From Mauremys mutica (lineage: Eukaryota; Chordata; Testudines; Geoemydidae), in assembly GCF_020497125.1 (NCBI RefSeq), contig NC_059072.1, positions 272,286,045 to 272,350,044 of the forward strand: a stretch of DNA of 64,000 nt, written 5' to 3'. The position numbers were made by a program, and so were the translations under genes. Below are positions 53,970-63,960 of this stretch, piece by piece. Within the stretch, counting starts at the first letter, position 1. The number at the start of each line of letters is the position of its first letter. Below the pieces are notes generated by a model. The model worked only from the letters and a program-made list of their open reading frames with translations. It was not told where the DNA came from and searched no databases.

Positions 53970-55415
53970 AAATAATAAGAAAAACAATGAATACCAAAAT
54001 GTGTTAATCTCTCTTGAGTTTGAGCCAGCAGGAGTCTCTCTTGCACTGCCCTTCACAGAAGCACATAAAATGTTAAAAACAAAACCAAAAACCAAAAAAA
54101 ACCAAAAACATTTTCCAGATGAAGAATTCTGAGTTTTAATACTTTGTTATTGCAAAACTAATTACAACCATTGTAATATTGCCAATATGTATCTGTTTTC
54201 CTATTCAGCAGAAAACCTCGGAACTGAAACATAATGGATGCTTTTTGTCTCAGCATTTTAGGAAAGTTAATTTGGTGCAGGCTGCATTAGTCATAATTAT
54301 ACCCAGTGTTACACAGAAAACGTACAGCATAATTGAAACATTGACAAATCTAACTTAGTCATGCCTTTGTCCAACTGGAGATTCACAGTGCATAAAATAA
54401 TGTGTTAAGGTAAAAATAAACAGAGATTACGAAACTTTTCAAATAAGAAGACAAGACTATTCATAGTTTAATGAGGAGAAAAATAAAATAAAATAAAACA
54501 CAAGTTCAAAAATGGTAGAGATAATATGCAATAGTGAAATGATATAGAATAATTCTCTGTAGGGGTCAAACTGGAGAGAAAATTAATGTTACACAAATAA
54601 ATCATCATCAACATTTTTTAGTTATTATTTGTGTGTATCTTTCTGAAGAGTGTATCAGAAGGCTATAAAATTATGCCAAAGTAGACCCTGGGCCAATCAT
54701 TTACAGGCACAAGTTGCTTTTGGGCCTACACTGGATTTTTAAAGACTGCTTTTCTGATTCAGCCAAGTTCCCTAAGCATCCTGGGTCACTTGTGCTCCAG
54801 GGGGTCAAGACTGAAGCATTGTTTTGGGGAGGAGAGCTCAATCAGTACTTTCAAAAGAATTTTTGGGTTGCAAAAGTGGTGCATTCAGTTAAGCCAGAAA
54901 GTGCAAGTTAAGGTATTCAAGCAGAAGATCACTCCTCATGGGCTGCCCTGAATGTGTATATCAAACAATCATTCTCCAAACAAAATAGAATCACTCCCAC
55001 TAACAAATGACTAATTGTGAGTGAATAGGAGAAAGTGATTTTAATAAAAAGTTTTGGAGAGGCTGGGGGAAGGGAGAAGAACCTGGCAAGGACACAAACA
55101 CACATACTGACATCTGGGAGAAGCGGGTGTATTGGGGTTGAACACACAGGGTTAGAAAAACAGCTATGGGAAACTTCAATACAGCATCCAGTTGTGCCTC
55201 TGTGTATATGATGAGACACCTCTGGGAAGGGATGAGGCAGGCAAGAAGGGTCAAAATCAAACAGAGCTTTTTATGGTTTTAAGAGCAGCATCTCCAGATA
55301 CACTATGCCCTGGATGCCTGAAATATACAAGGCAAAGGGAGTATGACATTATGTTTAGGTTTTTTATAAACTGCCTGTAATCTGCTTCAAATTGCAAAAA
55401 CTGAGTACATATATA
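53970..55415. other. no recognisable element; small simple repeats
   Basis: Contains (AAACC/AAAC)n-like runs near 54077-54112 and (AAAAT)n at 54479-54500. Open frames at 54714-54911 (+), 54929-55219 (-) and 55192-55380 (+) have no recognised motif. Confidence 0.35.
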
Positions 55416-55417
55416 AA

Positions 55418-55795
55418 AATCTATAAAATGGGAAATAAGGACAATCTGGGGAATTACAGACCAGTCATCTTAACTTCAGTACCTGGAAAGATAATGGAGC
55501 AAATATTTAAGCAATCAGTTTGCAAAACCCTAGAAGATAATAAGGTGATAAGTAACAGTCAGCAAGAGCAGTTTAGGCTGGACATTAGGAAAAACTTTCT
55601 AACTGTCAGGGTGGTTAAGCACCGGAAAAGTTGCCTAGGGAGGTTGTGGAATCTATCACTGGAGATTTTTAAGAGCAGGTTAGACAAACACCAGTCAGGG
55701 ATGGTCTAGATAATACTTAGTCCTGCCATGAGTGCAGGGGACTGTATTAGATGATCTCTAAAGTACCTTCCAGTCCTACGATTCTGTGATTCTAT
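55418..55795 (+). mobile_element. CR1 fragment with internal deletion
   Basis: Starts in the RT N-terminal part ([48 protein letters not shown]) and jumps at about 55565 to the C-terminus (QFRLDIRKNFLTVRVVKHRKSCLG, EIFKSRLDKHQSGMV). In the copy at 52203 these two parts are about 1 kb apart. The 3' UTR follows normally to about 55795 (CAGTCCTACGATTCTGTGATTC). One 105-codon open frame spans the junction. Confidence 0.88.
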
Positions 55796-55799
55796 ATAT

Positions 55800-56235
55800 T
55801 TAAAAGCATCCATAATGTGTGACTCAGGGATCCTCATAACACCTAGTAAAGGGGGATTTTTCTCCTTGGGAGCTTGTTTTTATAGGATTGCCACAGAGGC
55901 CATATGAGAGGAAAATCATAGGTGGGTCGGGGAGAATACAAGTATGATATCTTGGAATGGGGGCAGCACAGTAGCAGAGAATCACACTATCCATGAACAG
56001 TTCGGTTCTGAAATTTTCACTGCATGAGTGCTCATTTTGCTGCCTGAGTATTTGTTATTCTTGAGATGGATGGAGAGAATTTTCCAAAAAGGAGCAATGT
56101 GAATGACCACCTTTGAAAATTCCCCACTAGTGCAAATGCCCAAGTGTACCCAAGGGTAGCCCATTGAAAATTCACCTGTATACATTTATTATAAATTAAA
56201 CCTAATTTCTGAAGAAACTAAAAGAGTCCCCAGGT
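55800..56235. other. no recognisable element
   Basis: Spacer between two same-strand CR1 copies; no motif. Confidence 0.4.
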
Positions 56236-56616
56236 GAGAGCAAAAGATCTGAGCCATTAGCAAATATCTTTGAGATCTCCTGGAGGACGGGAGAGATCCC
56301 AGAGGACTGCAAAAGGGCAAATATAGTACCTATCTATAAGGATAACTCAGGATATTTTAGACCAGTCAGTTTAACTTGGGTACACCAAATGATAATGGAG
56401 CAAATAATCAATCTGTAAGCACCTAGAAGAAAATAAAGTGATAAGAAAGAGTCAGTGTGGATTTGTCACGAACAAATCATGTCAAATTAATCTAATATCC
56501 TTTGACAGGATAGCAAGCCTTGTGGATAGGGGAAAGCAATAGATGTGAAATAGCTTGACTTTAGTAAGGCTTTTGATACTGTCTCACATGACCTTCCTAT
56601 AAATAAAATAGAGAAA

Positions 56617-57258
56617 TATCTGCACATCTACCAATGTGATATATGCCATCATGTGCCAGCAATGCCCCTCTGCCATGTACATTCGCCAAACTGGACAGTC
56701 ACTATGCAAAAGAATAATTGGACACAAATCTGACATCAGGAATCATAACATTCAAAAACCAGTAGGAGAACACTTTAACCTGTCTGGTCACTCAATAACA
56801 GAATTGAGGGTGGCAATTTTGCAACAGAAAAGCTTCAAAAACAGACTCCAATGAGAAACTGCTGAACTCGAATTGATATGCAAACTAGATACAATCAGCT
56901 TAGGCTTGAATAGTGACTGGGAATGGCTGAGCCATTACAAACATTGAATCTATCTCCCCATTTAAGTATTCTCACACTTTCTATCAAACTGTCTGTACTG
57001 GGCTATCTTGATTATCACTTCAAAAGTTTTTTCTCTTACTTAATTGGCCTCTCAGAGTTGGTAAGACAACTCCCACCTTTTCATGCTCTCTGTATGTGTA
57101 TATATATCTCCTCACTATATGTTCCATTCTATGCATCCGAAGAAGTGGGCTGTAGCCCATGAAAACTTATGCTCAAATAAATATGTTAGTCTCTAAGGTG
57201 CCACAAGTACTCCTGTTCTTTTTGCGGATACAGACTAACACGGCTGCTACTCTGAAAA
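56617..57258 (+). mobile_element. Penelope-like retroelement, 3' part
   Basis: Carries a C-terminal GIY-YIG endonuclease domain (56630-56945) followed by a 3' region with ATGCATCCGAAGAAGTGGGC, GTAGCCCATGAAAACTTATG, CTCAAATAAATATGTTAGTC, TAAGGTGCCACAAGTACTCC, TGCGGATACAGACTAACACG and GCTGCTACTCTGAAA. The RT domain is absent, so the copy is 5' truncated. It interrupts a CR1: the sequence before it ends AGAGAAATA and the CR1 resumes about AGTCTAGACTAACCTTCTATAAGG. No clear target duplication. Confidence 0.85.
56630..56945 (+). pseudogene. GIY-YIG endonuclease domain of a Penelope-like element
   Basis: The frame reads VIYAIMCQQCPSAMYIRQTG, where VIY and MYI occupy the GIY and YIG strands, followed by QSLCKRIIGHKSDIRN (conserved R and H), then PVGEHFNLSGHSITELRV and, after one stop, ETAELELICKLDTISLGLNSD. 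GEHFN and the catalytic glutamate in the ETAEL/RE-type block are the usual C-terminal signature of Penelope-like GIY-YIG domains. The glycine of YIG is arginine here (YIR). One in-frame stop (after KNRLQ) separates the last block. In the family the domain nicks target DNA for priming. Confidence 0.85.
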
Positions 57259-58237
57259 CAGTCTAGACTAACCTTCTATAAGGTGGGTGCACAACTGATT
57301 GGAAAAGCATACTTGGAGAGCAGTTATCAATGGTTCACAATCAAGCTAGAAGGGCACCTCAAGTGGGGTCCTGCAGGAATCTGTCCTGGATCTAATTATA
57401 TTCAATACCTTCAAATTATTTGGATAATGGCATAGAGAGTATACTTACAAACTTTGCAGATGATACCAAGCTGGAGAGGGAAGCAAGCGCTTTGGAAGAC
57501 AGGATTAGAATTCAAAATGATCTTGACAATCTGGAGAAAGAGTCTGAAATAAATAGGATGAAATTCATTAAGGACAAATACGAAGTACTACATTTAGGAA
57601 GGTATAATCAATTTCACAGATACAAAATGGGAGATGACTGCCTAGGAAAGAGTACTGCAGAAAAAGTATCGGGAGTTGTAGTGGATCACAGGATGAATAC
57701 GAGTCAACAATGTAATACTGTTGCAAAAAAGTGAACATCATTCTCTGATGTGTTAGCAGGAGTGTTGTAAGCAACACACAAGAAGTAATTCCTCTGTTCT
57801 ACTCAGCATTGATAAGGCCTCGGCTGGACTACTGTCTCCAGTTCTGGGCACCAAACTTAGAGAAAGATGATGATAAATTGGAGAAAGCCCAGAGAAGAGC
57901 AACAAAAATGATTAAAGGTCTAGAAAATATGACTTATGAGGAAAGATTGAAAAAAATGGGTTTGTTTCATCTGAAGAAGAGAAGACTGAAGGGGAATACG
58001 AGAATAATTTTCAAATATGTAAAATACTGTTATAAAGAGGGCGGTGATATTAACCACTGAGGACAGGACAAGAAATAATGGGTTTAAATTGCAGCAAGGG
58101 AAATTTAGGTTAAACATTAGGAAAAGCTTCCTAACTGTAAATTTAGTTAAGCACTGGAGCAAATTGCCTAGGGAAGTTGTGGAATCTCCATCATTAGAGG
58201 TTTTTAAGAACAAACATCTGCCAGGGATGGTCTAGAG

Positions 58238-58571
58238 CAGGGATCGGCAACCTCTGGCATGTGGCCCGCCAGGGTGGGCACCCTGGCAGGCTGGGACAGT
58301 TTGTTTACCTGCTGCATCCGCAGGATCAGCCAATCATAGCTCCCACTGGCCGTTGTTCGCCGTCCCAGGTCAATGGGGATGGTGGGAAGTGGCAGCCAGC
58401 ACATCCCTCTCCCACACTGCTTCCCTCTGCCCCCTTTGGCCTGGGACGGCGAACCGCAGCCAGTGGGAGCTGCGGTCGGACGAACCTGCAGAGGCATCAG
58501 GTAAACAAACCGGCCCGGCCTGCCAGGTTAAGCACCCTGGTGTGCCACGTGCCAAAGGTTGCCAATCCCTG
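58238..58571 (+). mobile_element. 334-bp palindromic hAT MITE with perfect 8-bp target duplication
   Basis: Starts CAGGGATCGGCAACCTCTGG and ends CCAAAGGTTGCCAATCCCTG, flanked by GTCTAGAG (58230-58237 and 58572-58579). It is inserted in the CR1 3' UTR, which reads GGGATGGTCTAGAGAATACTTAG when the MITE and one duplication are ignored. Same subfamily as 42577 and 45725. Confidence 0.97.
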
Positions 58572-58664
58572 GTCTAGAGAATACTTAGTTCTACCTCTGT
58601 GCAGGGGACTGGACTAGATGACCTACTGAAGTCCCTTCTTGTCCTATATTTCTATGATTCTAAT

Positions 58665-60090
58665 ACCTGCAACCCACTATGTTGTTACAGTATATGAAGG
58701 ATATGATTATATTTCAATCCTGCTATTAAATGAACTCTTTCATTATATTGGAATGCATTATTGAGCTCAGTCTGCAACTAGTCCTTGTATTGAACTTCTT
58801 TTAATGTAAAGAGGAGTTTGGAGCTCACATGCTGAATTTTGGGGGATGCAAAGCAGCTATTTTGCTGAAAGTGTGGGATGTAAAAAAGAGGAAAGTGGAA
58901 AGGAGAAGACCTCAAAAACATCAGATATGCATCCAAACATTTTAGGCCTCATCTAAACTGAACTTAACTGCTGAACTTTCAGGGATTCACCCATTATTAC
59001 TTGAAACAAGAACTTCTGCAATAAGCAATAATTCTGTGTCTGACATGCATTAGAGACATTAGCTGCTTACATTTTTAATTATCCCATTATTATGGAGAGG
59101 GCTGCTGTATCTTCTAATAAACTGTCTTAATAAAATCACCAACCTTATTCTTTTAAATATAACATCAGTTTAAAAAAATGAGTAAAAAATAGTAGAAACT
59201 CAGCTTTGCTCCCAACATCACTAAGCCATGTAGAAGCATCAAGTTCAGTTTTGTCTCTTTCATGCAGATTGCAGTACTGAACTTGTATTGAATTTGCCTT
59301 CCCCCTTTGGGTATTCGCTATCATTTCATTGAACTTTTGACTTTACTCCAGCGCATAGAGGTAATGAAAACCAATATCAGATGCATACAATATTAGACAA
59401 CCTTATTGCAGTGCTGCCATCACACATCATTATTATCAATTTGACCTTGTCAGCACCACTGTGCAATATGTTCTTTGCTCTAGGTTTTATTACTAGTATT
59501 CTCACTGTCTGCAAGAGCTACATGATCTAATTGATCTCAACAACCCCCCTCACCCATTCCCAGAATAAGTGCTCTGTACTCAGACATATTGCAATGATTT
59601 CTCCCAGTTTTTCATAACTCAAATCTGATACAGACCTGTTATGTGTATTATCATGCACTACAATGTATTTCATTTTTCAGATAAGATCATGCACTTCCTG
59701 TGATTCACTTTCTTGTAACGTGAGTAAGATGCTTATTAGGGATGCATGCTTCAGACAGAGGGATTTACTGTTGTTGACACACTTACACCATCAGTTATTT
59801 AAAAAATATTATAGGTAAAACTGCCATTAGATTAACATAATGCTCTTGGCATAACTCTTAAAAATATGAATAGGGTCTTCGAGCCATTGTGTCCAGAAGA
59901 GTTTCACAGTTCTGAGCGCACAGAAAGAGAATACTTTCAAATATAATAAGAACTATATAAAACACATAGAATAAATATTATAAATTGGGAATTAGAGGGC
60001 TATAAAGCATGTATTGTAGTGATAGGCACATGAGAAACCATCTAGAAATAATCTTGCATTTCACATATCTGATATCACACCTAAGAATAC
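58665..60090. other. no recognisable element
   Basis: AT-rich, about 1.4 kb, without motif-bearing frames. Confidence 0.35.
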
Positions 60091-60094
60091 AAGT

Positions 60095-60312
60095 CACAAT
60101 TTTCAAATTTGGATGCCTAAATTATACACCTAGATCCATATTTAGACACCTAAATGTAAGTGACCTAATTTTCAGAGGAGCATAGTGCCCAAAACTCCCA
60201 CTGAAGCTATTTGGAAACTGTAGTGATCTGTGCCTCTGAAAATCAGTCTATGAGTTTAGGTGATTAAATATGGATGTAGGCATTTAACTCTAGGCACCTA
60301 ATATTTTGGCCA
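60095..60312. repeat. long-palindrome repeat, about 218 bp
   Basis: The left arm CAATTTTCAAATTTGGATGC, CTAAATTATACACCTAGATCC, ATATTTAGACACCTAAATG is mirrored by TTTAGGTGATTAAATATGGATGTAGG, TTTAACTCTAGGCACCTAATATTTTGGCC. CTAATTTTCAGAGG and CCTCTGAAAATCAG are mirrored nearer the centre. The whole forms one imperfect hairpin. It is related to 13929-14130. Confidence 0.65.
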
Positions 60313-60314
60313 AT

Positions 60315-60870
60315 GAAACTTGGGCATTAGTTCGATAGCTGGTTGCCTGCTCCACCTACTCCTACTCTCAAATGTTTCTACTGTGGAAAAAAATAGGACC
60401 TCTGATCACTGGAGCATGAGGCATGACTCATGCCCAAAATAAACAAAGAAAAGCAGGAGACATGATATGGAGCAATACTGGATGACAGCAGCAACAGCTG
60501 AGCTGGCAGAAGGGCAACAACAGTGTGGGAAATGGAGAGAGCATTAACACCGAGAGAGCAGAAATTGTGAGGGAAATGATTTGACTTGAAAGGAAAAGAG
60601 AGAGAACTGGAAACTAAAGGGTATAGATTCAGACATGGATTTATGTAGTGTATAAAATAAAAATCAGTCAGATTTTTGATTCTCCACTATAATTCTGTCT
60701 CGGGATTTTGGTCACCACAAAAATGACCCAGTTTTTGTTATTGTGGGTTATAATGTCACCAGTGGAAGTGTTATTGCTGCATAATTTACTATTGGCTGTT
60801 TAATACACTTTATATACAATTCAGTCAGGGACAGTGTTCTTAAATGATAATAATGAATGAAAATGTTCTT
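60315..60870. other. no recognisable element
   Basis: Spacer; may include the unrecognised interior of the DNA transposon ending at 61294. Confidence 0.3.
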
Positions 60871-60874
60871 AAAA

Positions 60875-61294
60875 TGAACAAGGAGTAGGACTGAGTGGAC
60901 TTGTAGGGTTTAAAGTTTTATATTGTTTTGTTTTTGAGTGTAGTTATGTAACCAAAAAACAAAGAACCTACATTTGTAACTTGCACTTTCACGATAAAGA
61001 GATTGTATCACAGTACTTGTATGAGGTGAATTGAAAAATAGTATTTCTTTTGTTTATAATTTTTACAGTGCAAATATTTGTAAACAATAATATAAAGTGA
61101 GCACTATACACTTTGTATTCTATATTGTAATTGAAATTGATATATTGAAAAATGTAGAAAAACATGGAACATATTAAATAAATTTCAATTGGTATTCTAG
61201 TGTTTAACAGTGCGATTGATTGCAATTAATTTTTTTAATTGGGATTTTTTTTTAGTTAATCATGTGAGTTAACTGTGATTAATCAACAGCCCTA
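60875..61294. mobile_element. DNA transposon 3' end, AGGGCTGT(T/C)GATTAATC terminus
   Basis: The right end, read on the minus strand, is AGGGCTGTTGATTAATCACAG followed by TTAACTCACATGATTAACT, with a second half GCAATCAATCGCACTGTTAAAC mirroring parts of it. Leftward lie segments I recall from a common turtle repeat (GACTGAGTGGACTTGTAGGG, CACTTTCACGATAAAGAG, TATAAAGTGAGCACTATACAC). No transposase frame; the left terminal repeat was not found. Superfamily not determined. Confidence 0.5.
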
Positions 61295-61663
61295 GTATAA
61301 ATATTTATATACCATGAGCATATTAGCATTTGCATACTATATGCTATTACTTATATGTTCACATCTACAAAGCAATAGGTTTAATTCATTTATACACCTG
61401 GGCACATGTAGATATTTTGGTAAATACAGGTAGATTTCTGGCAGATTCCTAATTAATTCATGTAGTATGTGAGGGGGGAGAAATGCGTGGGTACAGGCAT
61501 ATGCTGTCTGTGATCTGAATATGTCCATATTAGAAATCTGAGATATTAAGAATAAGGTGAGTGGTGTACAGGTGGGGTTTTTTTTGTTTCTTTGTTTTTG
61601 TTTTTTGCATGGAGAGACACTCAGCAGCTATCGATGTAGCAACTAAGCAAACACTGATTTTTC

Positions 61664-63960
61664 ATGAACTCTATTAAGTTTTGCTCCTGGAATGTTTAGG
61701 GGGTTTAACGAACCCTCCAAGAGAACCAAAACTCTGATGCACTTAAAATCAAATGGATGTCATAACTTTCCTTCCAGAGACCCATTTAAGGAATGAAGAT
61801 GCAAACAGAATAAAAAAAAACAACTCTGAGTGGAACATGACTATCACTCCTCTTTCATCTCCAGAATCAGGAGAGTGTAATACTAATCCACAAGAGCCTA
61901 ACTTTTCAATTTATTTAGATGTGGTAGGCAGGGCCAGCTCCAGGCACCAGCTAAGGAAGCAGGTGCTTGAGGTGGCCAAAATATAGGGGTGGCACTCCGT
62001 CCAGGTCTTTGGCGGGAATTCGGCAGCGGGTCCCTCATTCCCTCTCTTCCTCTTTAAGCTGCCACCAAAGTGCAGCCGAAGAGGAGGAGAGGAAGTGAAG
62101 GACCCACCGCCGAATCAGTTATATCATCATCTCTGATCATGGTCCAGGTAATACTGCTACAAGAGCCTCAAGATGGAAGTAAAATGTACATCTACTTAGA
62201 GACAGTATATTTCTTTCGGTGATTGAAACTTCCATTACCAACTTATTGACGGAAAATACAAATACTGTCTCCTCTACTACAACTTTATGGGAAGCACTGA
62301 AGGTATCTTTAGGGGAGAATGCATAAAATTTGCATCTGAAAAGACGAAGGGAAAAATTCACTTAATTCTTTGTCTGAGGCAGTTGCTGAGTTTTAAAAGA
62401 ACCATAAAGAAGACCCTCCAAATAATGAGCAGCTGCTCTCTCTCATTACCTCAAAAATACAAATACAATTAATGTATGTCTATACAGATTGAATTCAATG
62501 CTTAATAGAGTTAAATAGAATGTTTATGAATGAGGATAAAAAGTGGGCAAACTCCTACTGAGGAAAATTAAACTGGCTTCATCCAATAACCTATAGGATT
62601 TTGCTGCAGGACAATTGTCTTTCTGTTCTAGAACCAGGTAAAATTAAAAGACAATTTAAAGATTTGTATGAATCTCTTTACACATTTCCTGGTGACTTCA
62701 ATTCAATTCCAATCTATTCGACCAATTCATGGAGGGACTACCTCTAAATATATTGTCACTACCTCAAACTGATCATATAGAGGAAGATATCTTTCTACAA
62801 GAAGCTAAGCAGGCAATTGGCTCACTCAACTTCAGCATAGTTCCTGGGTACAATGGCTTTCCAGTAGAATTTTATAAGACATTTATCAATCAATTAGTAC
62901 TGAATACTGTCAGAAGTCAATAAATAAAATATTTACAAAAGAAACAATATCTTGAGACATGAGGATGGAGACAATTACCATAATTCTAAAACAAAACAAA
63001 AAGAAAAGACAAAGATGGTCTTCATTGTGGCAATTAGCACACTCTCTGTCTGTTGAATATAGATTATAAAATTCTGATTCTCTCTTCACGTTTACACAAC
63101 ATTGCTCCATGAATCATTTGTGTGAATCCGATGGGTTTTATTTGCAGTAGATTAGCAGTGGACAATACTCAGAAGATATTCAACTTAATCTGCCAGGCAC
63201 AAACAGCTGATGCTCCAGCTGCTATTCTATCATTAGATTCTGAAAAGGCCTTCAATCAAATGCAATGGCCATATCCACTAGTGATCCTGAGAAAATTATG
63301 ATTTGGACCTAATTTCTGACCAGAATTGATATTGTTTACTAATCAACCTTTGCATCTGTTCTGATAAATGATGTTATATCCTCCACTTTTCAGTTAAATC
63401 AATGAACATGTCTGGGATGCACTCATTCTCCTCTACTATTTGATATAGCCATGGCACTATAGCATATATCAGGCACACACCCTTCATTGAAGGAATTACC
63501 AATGAGGATAAAGAGTATGATTTGTCTCTGTGCAGATGATATTCTGCTTACTCTCAAAAGAACTCCTTTTCAAGTCCACTGCTACTATCTTCAGTAAATT
63601 ATTTCGGTGAGATGTCAGGATTTTGCATAAACTGAAACAAGTGATGGATATTTCTGGGTGAGATCCTTTTTTCATGAAACAAAGTTGCTGTCTGTTTACT
63701 TCTTAGATGAAGGACACCACGGTATCACTTTGCATCCCTAAATATACCAAAGCACACTTTTGATGCTCACCTCAAAATAGGAATCAGACCCCTTTTTGTC
63801 CCCACTGTTTCTCTTTTCTGGTTAGCTTCCTTCTGGAGTCTTCCACTAGCTCTTCATCAGCATTTGACTTAGAATGATAATAAAATCCTGTTCATGACAT
63901 ACCACACAATGGTCCTCCCAGCAGATAAATGTTTCCAATCCCCTATCTAAAGGAGTTTGT
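61664..63960 (+). pseudogene. L1/Tx1-like LINE ORF2, endonuclease and RT, disrupted
   Basis: An ATG at 61664 opens MNSIKFCSWNV, followed by worn TFLPETHLRNEDANRIK (QETHL block), then SDHGP at about 62132 (endonuclease SDH), ATRASRWK-NVHLLRDSIFLSVIETSI, LWEALKVSLGENA, EEDIFLQEAKQAIGSLNFSIVPGYNGFPVEFYKTFI (RT block 1), DNTQKIFNLICQAQ, AAILSLDSEKAFNQMQWPY (first catalytic aspartate in LDxEKAF), SPLLFDIAMAL, and LCADDILLTLK near 63525-63560 (catalytic CADD for YADD). Block order and wording fit the L1/Tx1 group, not CR1. Many frameshifts. The endonuclease middle is replaced by a hAT fragment (61930-62112). The element may continue beyond the window. Confidence 0.8.
61930..62112 (+). mobile_element. 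broken hAT MITE inside the L1-like LINE
   Basis: Begins CAGGGCCAGCTCCAGGCACC, then GGAATTCGGCAGCGGGTCCC, GCAGCCGAAGAGGAGGAGAGG and CCACCGCCGAATCAG. It shares the CAGGGC(C/T)(A/G)G(C/G)TCCAG end and the GGCGG(C/G)AATTCGGCAGC block with 14513-14764. The 3' terminal repeat and the right target duplication are missing, and the LINE resumes at the SDH block with part of its endonuclease gone, so a deletion followed or accompanied the insertion. Confidence 0.75.

Larger units (their letters stand above)
56240..58662 (+). mobile_element. CR1 LINE, 5' truncated, hosting two insertions
   Basis: CR1 blocks in order: LSHxQISLRSPGGREISQRTAK-like start, DFSKAFDTVSHDLP (split by frame changes, to about 56616), a Penelope-like insertion (56617-57258), then IRWVHN(Q)[141 protein letters not shown], a hAT MITE (58238-58571) and the UTR remainder to about 58662. 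Both insertions are younger than this CR1. Confidence 0.92.

Noticed and set aside
62729..62923. Independent small host gene with 64 codons
   Set aside because: The frame is the first RT block of the L1/Tx1-like LINE (PGYNGFPVEFYK), continuous with the neighbouring LINE blocks.
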